Below are positions 25,401 to 38,436 of a DNA stretch of 64,000 nt, piece after piece; position 1 is the first letter of the stretch; each line of letters begins with the position of its first letter. The position numbers were made by a program, and so were the translations under genes. Source of the stretch: Dicaeum eximium (taxonomy: Eukaryota > Chordata > Aves > Passeriformes > Dicaeidae); NCBI GenBank assembly GCA_013396995.1, contig VWZP01001440.1:4365151-4429150 (forward strand), read 5' to 3'. Under the pieces are notes generated by a model that saw only the letters and a list, made by a program, of their open reading frames with translations, was not told where the DNA came from and searched no databases.

Positions 25401-28400
25401 CACTGTACAAGGGCATTGCTTTTTCCAGATGCTATGTATTTCCAACAGCAGCAGGAATGGCAAAATGGGCACAGGGGATAGGACAGGGTAAGAGCACAAC
25501 CTCTTTAGGAGCCAGGCATTCTGCTGCTTGCTCTTCCTCATGTGGAGTCACGCTGCACGCCTGCTGCTTTGGTGCCTGATGTGCTGACTTTCAAAAGCTC
25601 CAGGCATTTGTATGTGGCTCCCACTCAAGGACTTCCCAAGCCAATACACAACTGCCATTCATCAATGCTGGCTGTCACCTCATCCTGCCTGTTCCCTGCT
25701 CCCCTGCATTATCCTGCTGCCATTGCACTCCTATCTCCTCCCCACTCCTAGCCACCTGTGCTACACGCTCTCTTAGGTGCTAAAGAAATGCCTTTTCCTG
25801 CCACAGAGCACCTTCTGCTATCCTGTTGCCTGATATGACTCTCAACCCATCTTTCTGTGCTTTCCTATAAACTACTTATCCTTTGACCCACATACATCCC
25901 TGATGAAGAGGTTGAAGAAGGACTATCACCTGCCCCAAAGCCACAGCCACTTGCACTGCCATTACAGGTCTGCTCCAGCTGTAACTATGTTCAGATTCAC
26001 CAATGAACAGCACAAAAGCCTCATTACTAAAAGTCTTCAGCACCTTAAAAGTCACAGCCATATTATCACAGAATGTGCTTCAACATTTCACCAAAAACAG
26101 GTGCTGGCATATTTCAAAACAATCTAGCAAGGAAAGCAAACAGACAGATGCCCCTTAAAAAGTACATATCTAGTGGCCAATCTCCCTCATTTTTCTAATT
26201 TCCATCTGAAAACAGAAGACCTTCTCTCCAAATATATAAATCCCATGTGCCTGTCCTATTATAACAACTTTGAGTTGATTTGTATGACATCTATATATTC
26301 TTCAAAGAGATTGCTCTTTAAGGCAGTGTTAGCTTGAGGTATAACTGGAGTTTTGATCTGAACATTACTTCACTCAAAAGGGACTCGGCTCTGACAGTCT
26401 TTATAGGAGGTGAGATACAGGTAGGAGAATGGCTTTTAGGCAAAGAGGAAATAAAGTTTCTGACTCTCATCCCTCTGTACAGCCCAGGGGAAATAGGGAT
26501 CTTCCTCCTATGGAAGTCAAAAGCCACCCTAAAAGAAAAAAAAATCGAAGGTATGCACTAATGCATGCTGCACTGTTGTAAGCATGAACAGGATTGCTGA
26601 TATGGTTGTGGGCCATGCTAGTGCCTGCAGCTGCTTCTGGCTGGGTTAGCTCTGTTTTATGGATTTACTTCATGCTACTGATGTAATGAAGAAAAGCCTG
26701 AGGAGTGTGCTGGGAGCCAGAACAAAAAGTTTTGCAGAGTTATTGCTCGACAGTCTGCATGTGACCAGAAATATCACAGCACTGTGTAGACAAGCAGTGA
26801 CTGTCTCCCTTGGGAATATGGCTCTGTGGTACCCAGGTAAGAACAGAACCCAGAACAAAGGGCAGAAGATCCTCACTGGGAGACAGGACTGGCTGTTGAG
26901 TCAGCAGAGAATGAGACATCAGCTCTCCCTGTATGTGTTGGAAGGTGTTCCAAAACTCCAGTGGCAGATCAAACAAGCAAGCTATGCACCTTAATCTTAA
27001 AAAGCTGATCAGCTTAGAGGCTGCTTATCAGTACAAAGGAGTCCATGGCCTACCCATTCCGCTTTAAAAAACAGATTTTTCTTTTATTTTTCTTTCTTTT
27101 TTTCTCCTGTGACTTTGGCTGATGCTTGTTTTCAGTGATACTGAGCTTTTAGGGAAGCTGAAATACTGTGTTGTGAGGTCTCCCCTCTGCAGGCATGGCT
27201 TCTGCAATCATAAAGTGCCAATTTCCAAAGCTGTATCTAGCCCTTAAATAGGAGAAGTGCCACACTGGGCCTTACTGACAGGTTATCTCATGTTGTGGAA
27301 ACCTGAGCCCTGATTGTCCACAGAGAACAACAGATCTGTTGCAACAGCTGTGTTAAAAAATGGGGCACATCAGTGCAAAACAGTTAAGCACTGCAAACCA
27401 GGACTCCTGAGGGAGTGCTCTCATCTGCTTGTAACTGAGAGGTCTGAGTTCAGGCCTGAGGGGTTTTTTTCAGGTTAAACTACCACAGCACAGATTAGCA
27501 GTGAAACTCTATTGATCCTTTATGAGAAGCAGTTACCTCCCCAGCTCTTACAAGGCACTTTCTTGGAAAGGCTCTTTCAAGAGAGACCTCCTCTTGGAAG
27601 GGGTTGCTTCTGTCTACTCCTAGAAGCAGGTTGGAAGGACCAGCCACACCACCACAAATGACAGCAGTATTTCAGCGCAGAGCTGACTGGTATCTCCAGG
27701 CACTGATACCCTGTTGGTCAAGGGGGCTCAGCTTCAATCCAGTACCAGCCATGGCTAGTGCTAATTCCACTCCAGCCAAACTCTGACCCACTGCTCTGTC
27801 TCTAGACCTCTGTGCAAGGTGAGTTTATTGAGAAAGATGCTTGAGATGTAATGATCCTTAAGATAAACAAGGATTTGAGTAGAGGGAATGGTAAGGAAGT
27901 TGTCCTTTCAACAAGCTAGGGAGCCAGCAAATAAATCTGACACAATAGCTCCAACAGGCTGTGACACTAGAAACTAATGTGTATCACTTCTGTGCTAGGT
28001 CTGAATGGAGCTGTCTCTGCTCAGTGTCTGAGGGTCTTTAATTCTCTTCTTCCTCAGGGAAGAACCTTGCATGAAGAGTTCAGCTGTGTGTACTCCCAGT
28101 CTTGTGAATCACTTGATTGTGGTCAAAGCCACTGTCATCTTTCAGTTGCTAACTGGCTTCCTAAACATGCCTACAGAAACAGTAGGATTGCTGTGTGGTA
28201 AACAAATTACTTCTGACAGGAGACTGCCAGCACTGCTCCCAGACGCCAGGGAAGCCACAAGATGGGCTGCACAGTGTCTGACTGGAGCAAGCTCTAGCAT
28301 TGCATCCACAGCTAGTGCAGTGTCAGGCTGCTTCTGCAAGCACTGACAAAGAACCGAGCCTGCAAACTCCCACCACCATCTGCTGAAGCTTCATATCCCA

Positions 28401-31400
28401 AAGGGAAAAATGGATTTTTGCTTACACGTATCTTTAAGCATTTCAACAGAAGAGAAAGCAAGGGCGTAGACACTCTTTCTAGCTAAAAACACAAAGCCAT
28501 GTTTTTTCTTTATAAGGAAAAATTTACTGCTGCTCCTTGACTTCCCATTTAGGACACAGTTTCTCTCAAAAGCTTTAGAACCTTTAGCCCCTTTCTGGAG
28601 AGAAATCCTTAGGACAGGTACCACTGAGTTCCCAAACAAGTTATTTCTAGAATGTGAAGATAAACACAGGTTCCAAAAGGTCTGCAAAGGGCCCTGAGAT
28701 GTTACGTGGCAAAGTGAATATAAGCAGACAGTGGAGATTTTTTTTTCCCCTTGTGCTTCACCTTGAAGCAGCTGTTAGCAAAGCCGGAAAACTCCTCTGC
28801 CCCTTGGTGTATTTAATACAGCCTTGGCAAAGGGACTGCAGTCTGTCAGCTCATGAATATGGGAATTGCCTAATTCTCCAGCTATTCTTATTACCTCAGC
28901 CTGAGGATCCCAGCTTTTCATAACTAATTCCTGAAATCACAGACTTTCCACTGTCCTTTCTGTCCTTGAGCAGCAAATCACTCCTCCTCATGTAACAGAT
29001 GCTGGTGCCTGCTGTGGTGCCACCGGTTTTCCCGGGGCCCTTCCCGAGCAGGGACAGCATTGTGGACAAGGTTACTGACCCCTGCAAGCTCCCAGAGATA
29101 CTCACCCTTTGTTGCTGTAACTTACAGGAGGATGTCTGGAAAATAACAAATGCTGCACAGCCCTGTGCAGTGGCTCAGGCTGGCTGAACACTCTGAAGCC
29201 TGGGCAGTGGGCTGGCAGCTGTGTAATGCAATCTGGCCCTGGCAGCAGAGATCTCTCAGCCTGTTCCTACAAGCTGCAGAGCTCCCTGACTCCCTCCACA
29301 TCCCACCTTGTCTGTGACTCCCTCAAAAACTCAGGATTTGCAGTGCCTCCCACCTGTCACTTCATTTTGCCCTCACTGTCACATACATTCTCAGTCCACC
29401 TTCCGTCTCTGTGCCCATGTACTTGTTTTCTACCTCTTTGTTATTTTTCCTTATCTCATTGGTCCTGCCAGCCCTGTCCATCCTTCCAAGACTCAGAGCT
29501 AAAGCTGTTCTGTGCTGGAAGGTGATAATGGCTGCCAGGAACCAGCTGTGAGGGCTGCTGTGAACTGAAACACAGATGGAAGCTGAGACTGGGCTAATTA
29601 TGAAGCAGGGACTGCAAAACTTGTGGAGATGTTGGCCAGAGGTGCCCAGTTTATTCCCAGAGACAAACGGGTACATCCTTTGAATGTTGGCAGGTGACAT
29701 GGGAGCAGAAAACTCATCAAGCTGTGGACAGCTTTCCAATCCGCTGCATGTGATGCCTCCTCATCTCACTAACACCCACGACTGCTGCTGCCAAGCTGCT
29801 CTGGACAAGGAGAATGTGCTCACTGCAGTGGCAGCTGAGGAAATCTCCAGGCTGGTTCCAAGGGCTACACTCCTGCAGGGCACAGGCAGGTTAAATCATT
29901 TGTTGTAGGCCAAGAAGCAGCTACAGCAACACAAGCTATACTGCAACAGGATCCTGGCAAGGTGGGAAAAACCTGTTAAGATCTTCCTGTTTCTTTTATG
30001 ATAGAGGACTTTTTTTTTCCCAAGAGCTTGTCAAAAGGGTAACTGCATCAATGGAAAATAAAAACTGCATTATGTCCTCTAGTAGTTAATTTCTTAGTTC
30101 CAAACTGGCCCATTCAAAAGCTGCAGAAGAAATCACCTTCGAAGTCCACGGTTTTGTAATCAAAACCTCCCTTTCAATTAGTCATGTTATGGGGCTGTAA
30201 ACACAATAATTCCATCAATACTATGGAACAGTTATGTTGCATCTGTATTAACATAAATGTGTGCTGATGTGCCATAGAGCTAATCTGATATGGCAGTAAT
30301 TGGCTGATGCCTAGCCATGGAGGCCCTGGAGCTATGGTTGCTGTCTCTCCTCTAAAAGAACTGTCCTCTGAAACACTGGAAAGGAAACCAACTGTGATGC
30401 TATATCTTGCCTCCCATCAATCAGCAATGCTTCTTGTACCTGCAGCACTGAGGTGTTTGAGGTTGGGTGGTAATTGTTTGGTTGGGGGAGCTGTATTTGA
30501 AGTGCAACTTGATCTCCTACAAACTTAAATATTAAGAAACCAGGATTTCCAGACTATCTTGTTAGACTAAATCAGACTCAGCAAGTGCGCAATGGATAAT
30601 AAACTCAGAAAATCCATAAAAGCATTCCTTTCCCTTTCCTCTGTGACTACTGGGAGCTGTGCATCATCACCTAGTCTGCAGAAGGCTTTTCTTACACAGA
30701 TGAAGCTTAAGGAGCTTAAAACTTTATAAATGCTTTGGGGCCACCGCTGTTATCTTGTACAGTGCTCTACAGACAGAGCCAAGCCTCAAATCTGAGACTG
30801 CAGCTGGGGTTCTCTGGTTAAAGGCCTTAAAGGAGATCAGTATAAGCAATGCCTAAGGATGTGAACCAGATCTCAAACACAGTCCATCTTCTGTCTGGGC
30901 CATGAAAGCAAGTGGACAGACTCCAAAACCAGGCTAGGATCAGGAGTCTTCTTAGCTGCAGTCACAATAGAAATCAAAATAGAAAATAATAAAAATTATT
31001 TTGCTTTTGGCAGTATACCCTTCAAAGAGCCTTAGTGAGGAGAGACCGTGTCTCTTTCTGAGGAAGGCTACCAAATAAACCACAGCAGACACCCAGGTTG
31101 TCTGTTTCTGGCTCAACACCTCTGTGTATGCTTTGCTGTCTGGATGCACAATGCCTTGCCTAACACATCCTTGTTCACGATAGAGCTCTTGTGTTCTACC
31201 TCAGTACAAACCAAACAAGAGAGACATGTTTTACTGAGAAACCATTATTCTCAACAGCATGGCACTAAAGGCACATCGCTTTTGGCAATATGCAAGGGCA
31301 GCATTTCAAAATCCCAGGGCGTACGTTGCTGACAGTGCCCAAAACATCTCATGGAGCAGCCAGTGAAATTAGGAGAAAATTTTTTAAAGTAAGGTGGGGA

Positions 31401-32578
31401 AGAGCACCTTAAATAGGGGATTTTGAATCTGTGCTTAGGTTCTGGATTTGACTTAAATCTTTCTAGGTCTCTTATCTGTTCCTTCATCTATAAAATGGGA
31501 TCAATAAAACCTCTCCAGATTTGCAGCAGTGCTCCCAGTCTTAATTGATGTCTGTGAAGCATTTCGAGAACCATGAGTGAACGAAACCATTACCAAGCCC
31601 TCAGGCCTTACTATAATACCAACAAACAAGCAGAGTTGTTTACAATGCTTTTCAGTGCCACAATGACTAGGAAATGAGGAAAGGCTAAAGTGTAAATGCA
31701 CCCAGGGCTGCTTTGCTGCAGTGTAAATGTAAATGGCAGGAGCAGATTTTAGAGATTTTCCTCCAGGGAATTCTGTTTTCAATAATGCAGTAAAACTTCT
31801 ACCTCTATGGTTTCAAACAGATGCCCTTGCTAACACCTCAGGTATCAAAACCTATTATGAATTTGAGAGAATGCGTCTTGGAGTTGACATCACATGGAAA
31901 TTAATTAAGAAATTACTGACTGGGACCCCGCAGATTTAAAGAGCCAGGTGCTGCCCAGCCACCCCTTCCCAACGATTGAACTCAGCCTAGCACCGTACCA
32001 GCACACGATATCGCACCTTGCACAGAACAAAAAGCCCCCATGCATCTCCAAGGCTCTGTCCTGCCGACTGCAAAGCTCTCTGTCCCTGAGGGTGCAGCTT
32101 TAGGAGCCGGGAGCAGCGGCCGGGCTCGCTCGGACCAGCGCTCGGGCAGAGCGCTCCGGCCCGTGCTGCGCCAGCGGAGCCCCCGCTGCTGGAGAAGAGC
32201 GAGCGCGTGCGGGGTGCGGGCACATGCGGGACCCCGGCAGCGAGCAGGTGTCAGCCGGGGCAGGTGTAGAAGGGCTTGGGAAGCGCTGGGCGCCGAGCTG
32301 CCCGTAGGACCCGAGGGGCGCCGCTGGACCCGGAGAACGAGACCAGCGCACGGATAAATCATAAAGCGCTCCATGAGCGGTCCCGCAGCCCTCCCCGCCG
32401 CGCAGCCATTTGCCTTTGTTGCAGCCCCGCGCCCGCAAGGTGCGGCGGGGCCGGGGCCGGGGATGAAGAAGGAGCTCGCTCCCTGGTCGCTCTCCCCTCA
32501 CAGCAGGGCGGTAGGGACACGTCTTGCGGGACTGGCTGCCGAGAGGGATCCGCCCGCCCGCCGCCCGCACCTGCCTAC

Positions 32579-32700
32579 CTGTGGAGCCCGCCCGGGACGC
32601 GTCGCCCGGCGCCTTTGTTGTGCATGCCCGCCCCGGCAGCGCCGAGCCGCGGGTCGGCTCCGGCCCGGCCCCTCGGCGCCCGCCGCTCGCAGGCCCGGCT
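32579..32700 (-). other. Candidate non-coding first exon of the left-hand gene
   Basis: A minus-strand exon ending at CCACAG|GTAGGC lies just downstream of the X-box. It would splice over about 29 kb to the acceptor at 3283. An ATG at 32625-32623 (start MHNKGAGRR) would run through the junction and terminate soon after the acceptor, so it would only be an upstream ORF. The link rests on strand, position and splice signals alone. Confidence 0.3.
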
Positions 32701-32706
32701 TAGCCC

Positions 32707-32720
32707 GTCGCCACGGCAAC
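32707..32720. promoter_or_regulatory. X-box (RFX-family binding site)
   Basis: GTCGCC-AC-GGCAAC matches the imperfect-palindrome consensus GTNRCC-N2-RGYAAC at every defined position. In animals such sites in proximal promoters bind RFX factors and are characteristic of ciliary genes. The site lies inside the CpG island, about 130 bases upstream of the candidate minus-strand donor. Confidence 0.7.
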
Positions 32721-32960
32721 AGCGGGCGCGGCTCGGGCGAGGTACCGGCCTCAGCGCTCCGCCCCGAGAGGACTGAGGGGACAGAGCGCGGGGTCCCCGG
32801 AGAGCCCCGCCCCGAGCGGTGCCGAGGAGACAGAGCAGGGGCGGCCCCGCGGGACCGGGAGGAGGCGGCCCCGCAGCCTCGGCTTTAGGGCGCTCGTCCC
32901 TCGGCGCCCGCCCTTCTCCCCAGCCTTGCGCCCCTACTTCCCCGGAGTGCCGGGCAGTTC

Positions 32961-35900
32961 CGAGCGGGGCTTAAATTAGCCTTCGGCTTACTCTTACGGT
33001 GCTTGGGATCCCTCATTTTCCATCCGGTGGCTTTTCTTTAGACCGGCCACCTTGGCAGTCCCTATCTCCGGTCACAGATCGCGCGTTCTTTTGTCCTACA
33101 GCAAGCACGGCTCTGGTGACTCTCCTGTCTCTTCCTGCATCAGCCGCCACAGGCTCTACACGTGATGGGCAGTCTCTCTGGAAAGAGGGGAGCTGCTGTG
33201 AGAAAAAAGCCAAGGCAGGGATAACGCCTCCGTTTATCCCTGTTCCTGGGCATAAGAACGAATTGTATCCTGCATTTACAACTATTTTAATTGACTATTC
33301 ATTTTACGGATAACCATGACAGCTTGAACCTCTTCCATTTCAGTCAGTAAGGACTTGGCAAATTAATAGTTATGTTGACTGTTTCTAGGATTAAGTACCG
33401 CAGTTCATTGACTTTATCATGTAATGCTAGATTGAGCTGGGGCTTGTTACTGGACTTACACGTGTGTGCGTGTGTTCATCTTCTTCTGAACAGGCAGGTT
33501 CTGGAGACATGTTAAAAGGAGGGTCCCTGATCAGAATTGCTCACATTCATGAGTTTTGTTAAGTGATCCAGCCTAAGTAAAGGCATTGTTTCTATTTGAG
33601 GACATTAATTAGACAGGAACTAAATTCTGCAGAGAAAAGTTGATTGTGGCAAGAAATAAATAGCATAGCAACCCTGAACTCCTTCTGTGTGTTCAACACC
33701 TGATTATACGAATATTTTTTTTTCTTTCTGGGGTCTGTCAAACTCCTATTTAACCTTAGTAGAAAGGGATTTCAGTGGCACTGGGCTCATGGCATCCTCC
33801 ACTGTAGGCTCTTAAATTACAAATAAAACATATTAAACCTCTTCAATAAGCCTCGTGTCAGAGGAAAAGACAGAAACAGAATGTGCTCAAGGTTACAAAG
33901 ATGATCTCTGGCACAACTGGGAAAAACTGCCAGAGCTATGGTATCCTGTCCTTGGTCTTCATCTGCCAGACTTCACCATTCTGTCCCAAGAAAGCACCTG
34001 GGGTAAACCCAGCTGTGCTTCAAGGAAAGCAGGGGATAGGGGACAGGAGGCAGCTGTCCTTTAGTTCCCGTTGGTCAATCTGGGCCCCTATATTGCACAT
34101 GTCAGTGAACAATCTCGTTCTTAAAGGGTTTCTCATTGGACACAAGGATACTTGGAGGTTGACCTGGTGTTATTGTGCTGTAAAGAAGGATGATAAGGAG
34201 AACTTGAAGACCTATTGTGATGGTCTTTGCAGTTCCCCCTGCAATGAGCTGCCTCCTTTTCCGTTGCATGCTAATTTATAAATAGACCAGATTCTGCTAC
34301 TCGGAGAAAGCTTTTGTCTCTCCTTGTACTCGATACATGTGATACTCTGCCATGGAGAGCAGATGTTTGTACCAGATTCTGCTCCCATGGAAATGGGCCG
34401 TAGAAGACTCAGAGGCAAGGGGTGAAATAGCATCAGGGTTATCTCTTGTCCTCTGCTCAGAGCTCCTATTACAGCCAGTCTGAAAGGCCAGGAGACGCCC
34501 TTGGATTTAGCAGCAGTCTCGAGTGTATGCCTGTGTCTCTGCTGGAGATGGGCATCCTGTTGTTTGCAGAGTCCAGTTACAGCTAAAGCTAAAAAAGGTA
34601 TCTGGCTTTCTGCATAAAGAGGAATTTTCCTCAATTGAGGAGCCAGCAGAGGACACTGCTTTGTCTCTGAAAGGGCTGAGTAATGTTTGCTTGTTTTGTT
34701 CTTTTTGCTGCCTTCTTCCAGCTCCATGACTTTGGTGGTGCCTTTGGCAGAAGAATGGTTGCCATTGCTCCCATTTTATTCATATCCACCAGAAGATTTT
34801 GTTTTCCAGATTGTTTGCTGCTGGTGAAGCCATAGCAATAATGCTCCTGTATAGCTTTACTTAATGGAGGGAAGAAACAAAACCACATGACAAATTGGTC
34901 CAATTTATCACAGCAACAGAAACCTGCAATTCAGCTCAATCGCCCCCACAGGCCAGCTTAGACAGCATCAATATTTAATGACCTGAGTGCCTCTGCCTTC
35001 ACAGGTTGGGCTTCACCTCTGCCCCTTGCCTTGTTGCAGGTACCCCCCCAGGAATGTCACCCCACCAGTGTGGAGAGCACCTCCAGAATTCCTCTGGGTG
35101 AGCAGGGTCTGTCTTCAGCCTGCCAAGTCAAGCCTACTTGCTACCCAAAGGGGCACAGTGCAGACCTGCTGGGTACGACTGAACTCTGCCCCTTTTTCCT
35201 GCCTGGCTGAACCACCCATGCCGTAGGTTTATGCCCAAGTAACAGCTCCAGGCTTTCTGGGCATGCCTGTGGTCTGTGGCAAACTTGAAAGCAGGAGTAG
35301 GACTGGACCATCATAGCTCATGGCCTCTCCTACAGTCTTTTTTTTTTTTGGAAATTGTTTAAACCAGACAGGACTGTTCACTTGGTAGCAAGCTGGAGAT
35401 GGCTTCTGTTCAGCTGTCTATATCTGTTCCCATTATTAAGGCAGGAGTATTTTAATCCAGAAGGAGCTACAATGAAATAAAATGCCAGCAACATGTCCTG
35501 CACATGGTGCAGGAAGACTTGAAAAGAGGAGTCAAACTACACCAAATCCTCTCTCCCATTGTGAGCCAAGCAGGGCATCAGAGGAGGTTGGGAATCTCTT
35601 TCACTGGGCCCAGGCTCTGAACTGGCCACATTAACTGGCATCCAAGAATGTCTCCCAGCTCCACCCCAGCATGTGGCCCCTTTCTGGCTTGCTCTGCCTA
35701 GGACAGTAACAGGAACAAGTGACAGGTGATACAGCTATATATAGCCATAGGCATGTTCCCTCATGGCTCTCTTGCCTCAGTTTCCCTGGTCTGTAAAACA
35801 GATGTGACTGCCATCTCCTGGTGACAAGCACAAAGTAAAACATAGCATTTTTATCAGGGCTGTGTTGGGGCAGAGGAGTTTGTGCTGCTGGACTAGCAAC

Positions 35901-36989
35901 TTGAATTCGTCCAGCAAAACAGCATCTTCCACTAGGTTCTGTGGTCACTTGAAAACCCCCATGATCTGGCAAATTGCATATTCCAAAGGGGGAATTCATC
36001 ATCCACTTTATTGGCAGCGAGTGGCAGTGGCCATTACAATAAATGGCATTTTGGGAAGCTGGCTGTCTAATTCACTTGGTATTTAACACTGGCCATGGGG
36101 GCTCAGCTCTTTATGTAAAATACATTCAGCAAAGCCCTTTTGCTGAATCTCCTGGCACTAAGGACCTGTTAGAATAAGGATGATTGGGAATAAACATAAG
36201 AGCAGAGGTTTCTGCATCAAAATAGTTTGTGCCAGAGGCTGCATGGCCGAGGGGACGATGATAGCAGACTAGGACTCAGGTATTTAGAAGGGAAAGGCTG
36301 GCTTGCTGCAGCTTATCCAGAGATGCTGAGCCATTTCCAGTGCCAGAGTTTGGCTGCTGAGGGATAGCTTCCATCCCCTGGAGCACTTGGTGACTGCCCC
36401 CAGACCCTCTGCTCTCGTAGTTGTAGGGTACCTGTCTTGTTATGGGCATGGCTCAAAACTAACACAGCAGAGTTGTGCAGAATAATACCTGCAAGTGCCC
36501 TAGAAAATACTTAATGGATTGTTCCATCAGTTAACTGTCCAAGAAAGGAATTGGGAGCCAATTCAGTGCATTACAAATCACAGCTCTGTGAAAAAAAGTA
36601 ACATAGAGCATAGCTCTTCCTGCTGGCAGCCATCCAATTATTAATTTCCATGTATCAGCTGCATCTGAATGGGCTTGGTCTTCCGCCCACTGTTTCTATT
36701 TATTTGTTTTCCATTCATCTCCACTAAAATTAAAACTCAAAGGCTTCCAGAAAGAATGGAAAACAAACATGCTGAACCAATACTGCTGCCCACATACAAC
36801 CAGCAGAAACTGCTGCACTTTTTCCTCCTTTGCAGTGAGTCGAGATCTGATTTTTAAGACTCTGCCTTTTCACCTGAAAAACAGCACAGGTAGCTATGGC
36901 ATTAGCATAGTATCAAATTCTTGTTTCAGACACATCAGTAGGCAGCACCCTTCAGCTCTTGGCTGCAGGTGCTCCAGGTCACAGTGACT
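32961..36989. other. Intergenic stretch, no gene seen
   Basis: The GC content falls back to the local background. Frames are short and unphased. A poly-T run lies near 35338-35349. No RNA gene or recognisable repeat family stands out before the CR1 fragment. Confidence 0.5.
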
Positions 36990-37790
36990 GCAGAGACCCT
37001 GTGCTGGAGAACTTTCTGGATGAAGCAACTTCTGCATGGTTTAAGAAGACTGAGCTGATGGTCCAGATGGTCCCACTGGCTGAGAATTTATGGGTCAGGA
37101 TTAGAAGGAGGGCAGGGATTGGTGACATTATAGTAGGGGTCTGCATCGGACTGCCCGAACAGGAAGATTGAGCTGATAACATCCTCTACAGACAGATAGG
37201 AACAGCCTCACATTCACAAGTCCTGGTCCTCACGGGGGACTTCAACCACCCCAATACCTCTTAGGGGGACAACACAGAGGGGACAGGCAATCCAGGAGGT
37301 TCCCAGAATGCACTGCTGATCACTTCCTTCTCCAAGACAAGGAATCAACAAGGAGAGGTGCAATGCTGGACCTTGTCCTCATCCACAAGGAGGGGCTTGT
37401 GGGGAATGTGAAGCCCAAGGGCAGCCTTGGCTGCAGTACCCTTGGAAAGGTGGAGTTCAAAGGGTGGCAAGGAGGGTACCCAGCAAGCTCACTACCCTGG
37501 ACTTCAGGAGAGCAGACTGGCTTCTTCAGGGACCTGCTTGGTGGAGTACCCTGGGATAAAGCCCTGGAAGGCCCAAGAAAGCTGATAATTATTCAAGAAT
37601 CACCTTCTCCAAGCTCAGGAGTAACACATCCTAACAAAAAGAAAGTCAGCCAAAAATATCAGGAAGTCTTTGTGGATGAACAAAGAGCTCCTGGACAAAC
37701 TCAAACAAAAGGAAACCTACAGAGGGTTGAAGCAAGGACAGGTAGTCTTGGAGGAATACAGAGAAAGCACCCAGCCTTTCTCGTGTTTGC
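36990..37790 (+). mobile_element. CR1 LINE fragment (ORF2 endonuclease region), decayed
   Basis: Plus-strand frames hold recognisable pieces of the CR1 ORF2 endonuclease region. NLWVRI and GDIIVGVC lie near 37085-37145, the catalytic-block motif TGDFNHP at 37232-37252, LDLVLIHKEGLVGNV near 37365-37410, and WMNKELLDKL followed by EEYRE at 37673-37770. The frames are broken by indels and the element is truncated at both ends, so it is a dead copy. It lies antisense, about 0.4 kb beyond the IQCB1 stop codon. Confidence 0.85.
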
Positions 37791-38206
37791 ATGATTTCCT
37801 ATGGATGTCTTGGTTTGTTCTGGACACATCTTTATCTCAAACACATCACCTGATAAAATGTTTTGCTGTAAAATCCCAGGCTTTTACAATGGCCAGATTC
37901 TTTATGCATCCCAGTGTGAATAAGAACTGAAAAGCCAAACATTATGAAATTAATTTTAAAGTGATACAAATTACAAAATACCTTCATTTACAATTACAGT
38001 ATTTAAATCCTATTTGCAACAGCACAATCAATAGGATCCAACTCTTGATGTACACGAAGCGATTCTTACTAAGTAAAATGCACTAAAATAAGGCCTTGGT
38101 CTTTTTCAATCTTTTTCAAATGTTTTCCTTCCTTAAAAACATACACATGTGAGTGCATAGTGCTAGATATGAGTCTGGTTGAATATTAAATTCTTCTGCT
38201 TGTTAC

Positions 38207-38436
38207 CTAAAAGGATTTCCTTCCTCCAATAAAGAGAGTTTCCAGTTCTGTGTCTATAGCATTGTCAGGAGTTACATCATCCTCTGTAAACTCATCTCCA
38301 AGCTTCTTCCACCATGGCCAACGAGTGTATTTTAGCATAGTGTTGTGGGCTTGTCTTGCCTTCGTAGCTACAGGGATTGATCGACTCATAAAGGCACCAA
38401 AATCTTTTTCTGTGGTCTCTGCTAAACCTGGAGCAT
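38207..38436 (-). CDS. IQCB1: IQCB1 terminal coding exon, residues 519-594 and stop
   Basis: The acceptor is TTCTTGCAG. It encodes NAPGLAETTEKDFG to the stop at 38209-38207, with FMSRSIPVATKARQAH and PWWKKLG, aligned to human FLSRSRPVAAKAKQAH and PWWKKLG. The end is LETLFIGGRKSF. No AATAAA occurs on the minus strand in the next 400 bases. Confidence 0.95.

Larger units (their letters stand above)
3284..32089. other. About 29 kb non-coding stretch, possibly a large first intron
   Basis: I find no exon with convincing coding potential or family resemblance on either strand. Open frames here are short, overlap on opposite strands and lack phased splice sites. The stretch holds short poly-A/T runs (for example near 7065, 11586 and 21957) and the small tandem repeats listed separately. 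If the CpG-island exon at 32.6 kb belongs to the left-hand gene, this is its first intron. Otherwise it is intergenic. Confidence 0.5.
32090..32960. promoter_or_regulatory. CpG-island promoter
   Basis: The sequence changes abruptly from AT-rich to very GC- and CpG-rich for about 0.9 kb. It contains GC-box runs (for example around 32446-32462) and an X-box at 32707-32720. Such islands mark vertebrate promoters. On the minus strand it offers a splice donor at 32579|32578 (CCACAG|GTAGGC) and so could serve the left-hand gene. Plus-strand donors such as GAG|GTACCG near 32740 are also present, so a divergent non-coding transcript is possible. The long frames inside it in several phases are a by-product of high GC. 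Confidence 0.75.

Noticed and set aside
32040..32888. Long frames (up to 171 residues) on both strands in the CpG island
   Set aside because: Stop codons are AT-rich, so long frames are expected in such GC-rich DNA. The translations are Pro/Arg/Ala-rich with no recognisable domain.
37363..37794. 143-residue plus-strand frame as a cellular gene
   Set aside because: It is part of the decayed CR1 ORF2, with recognisable CR1 motifs and frameshifts.
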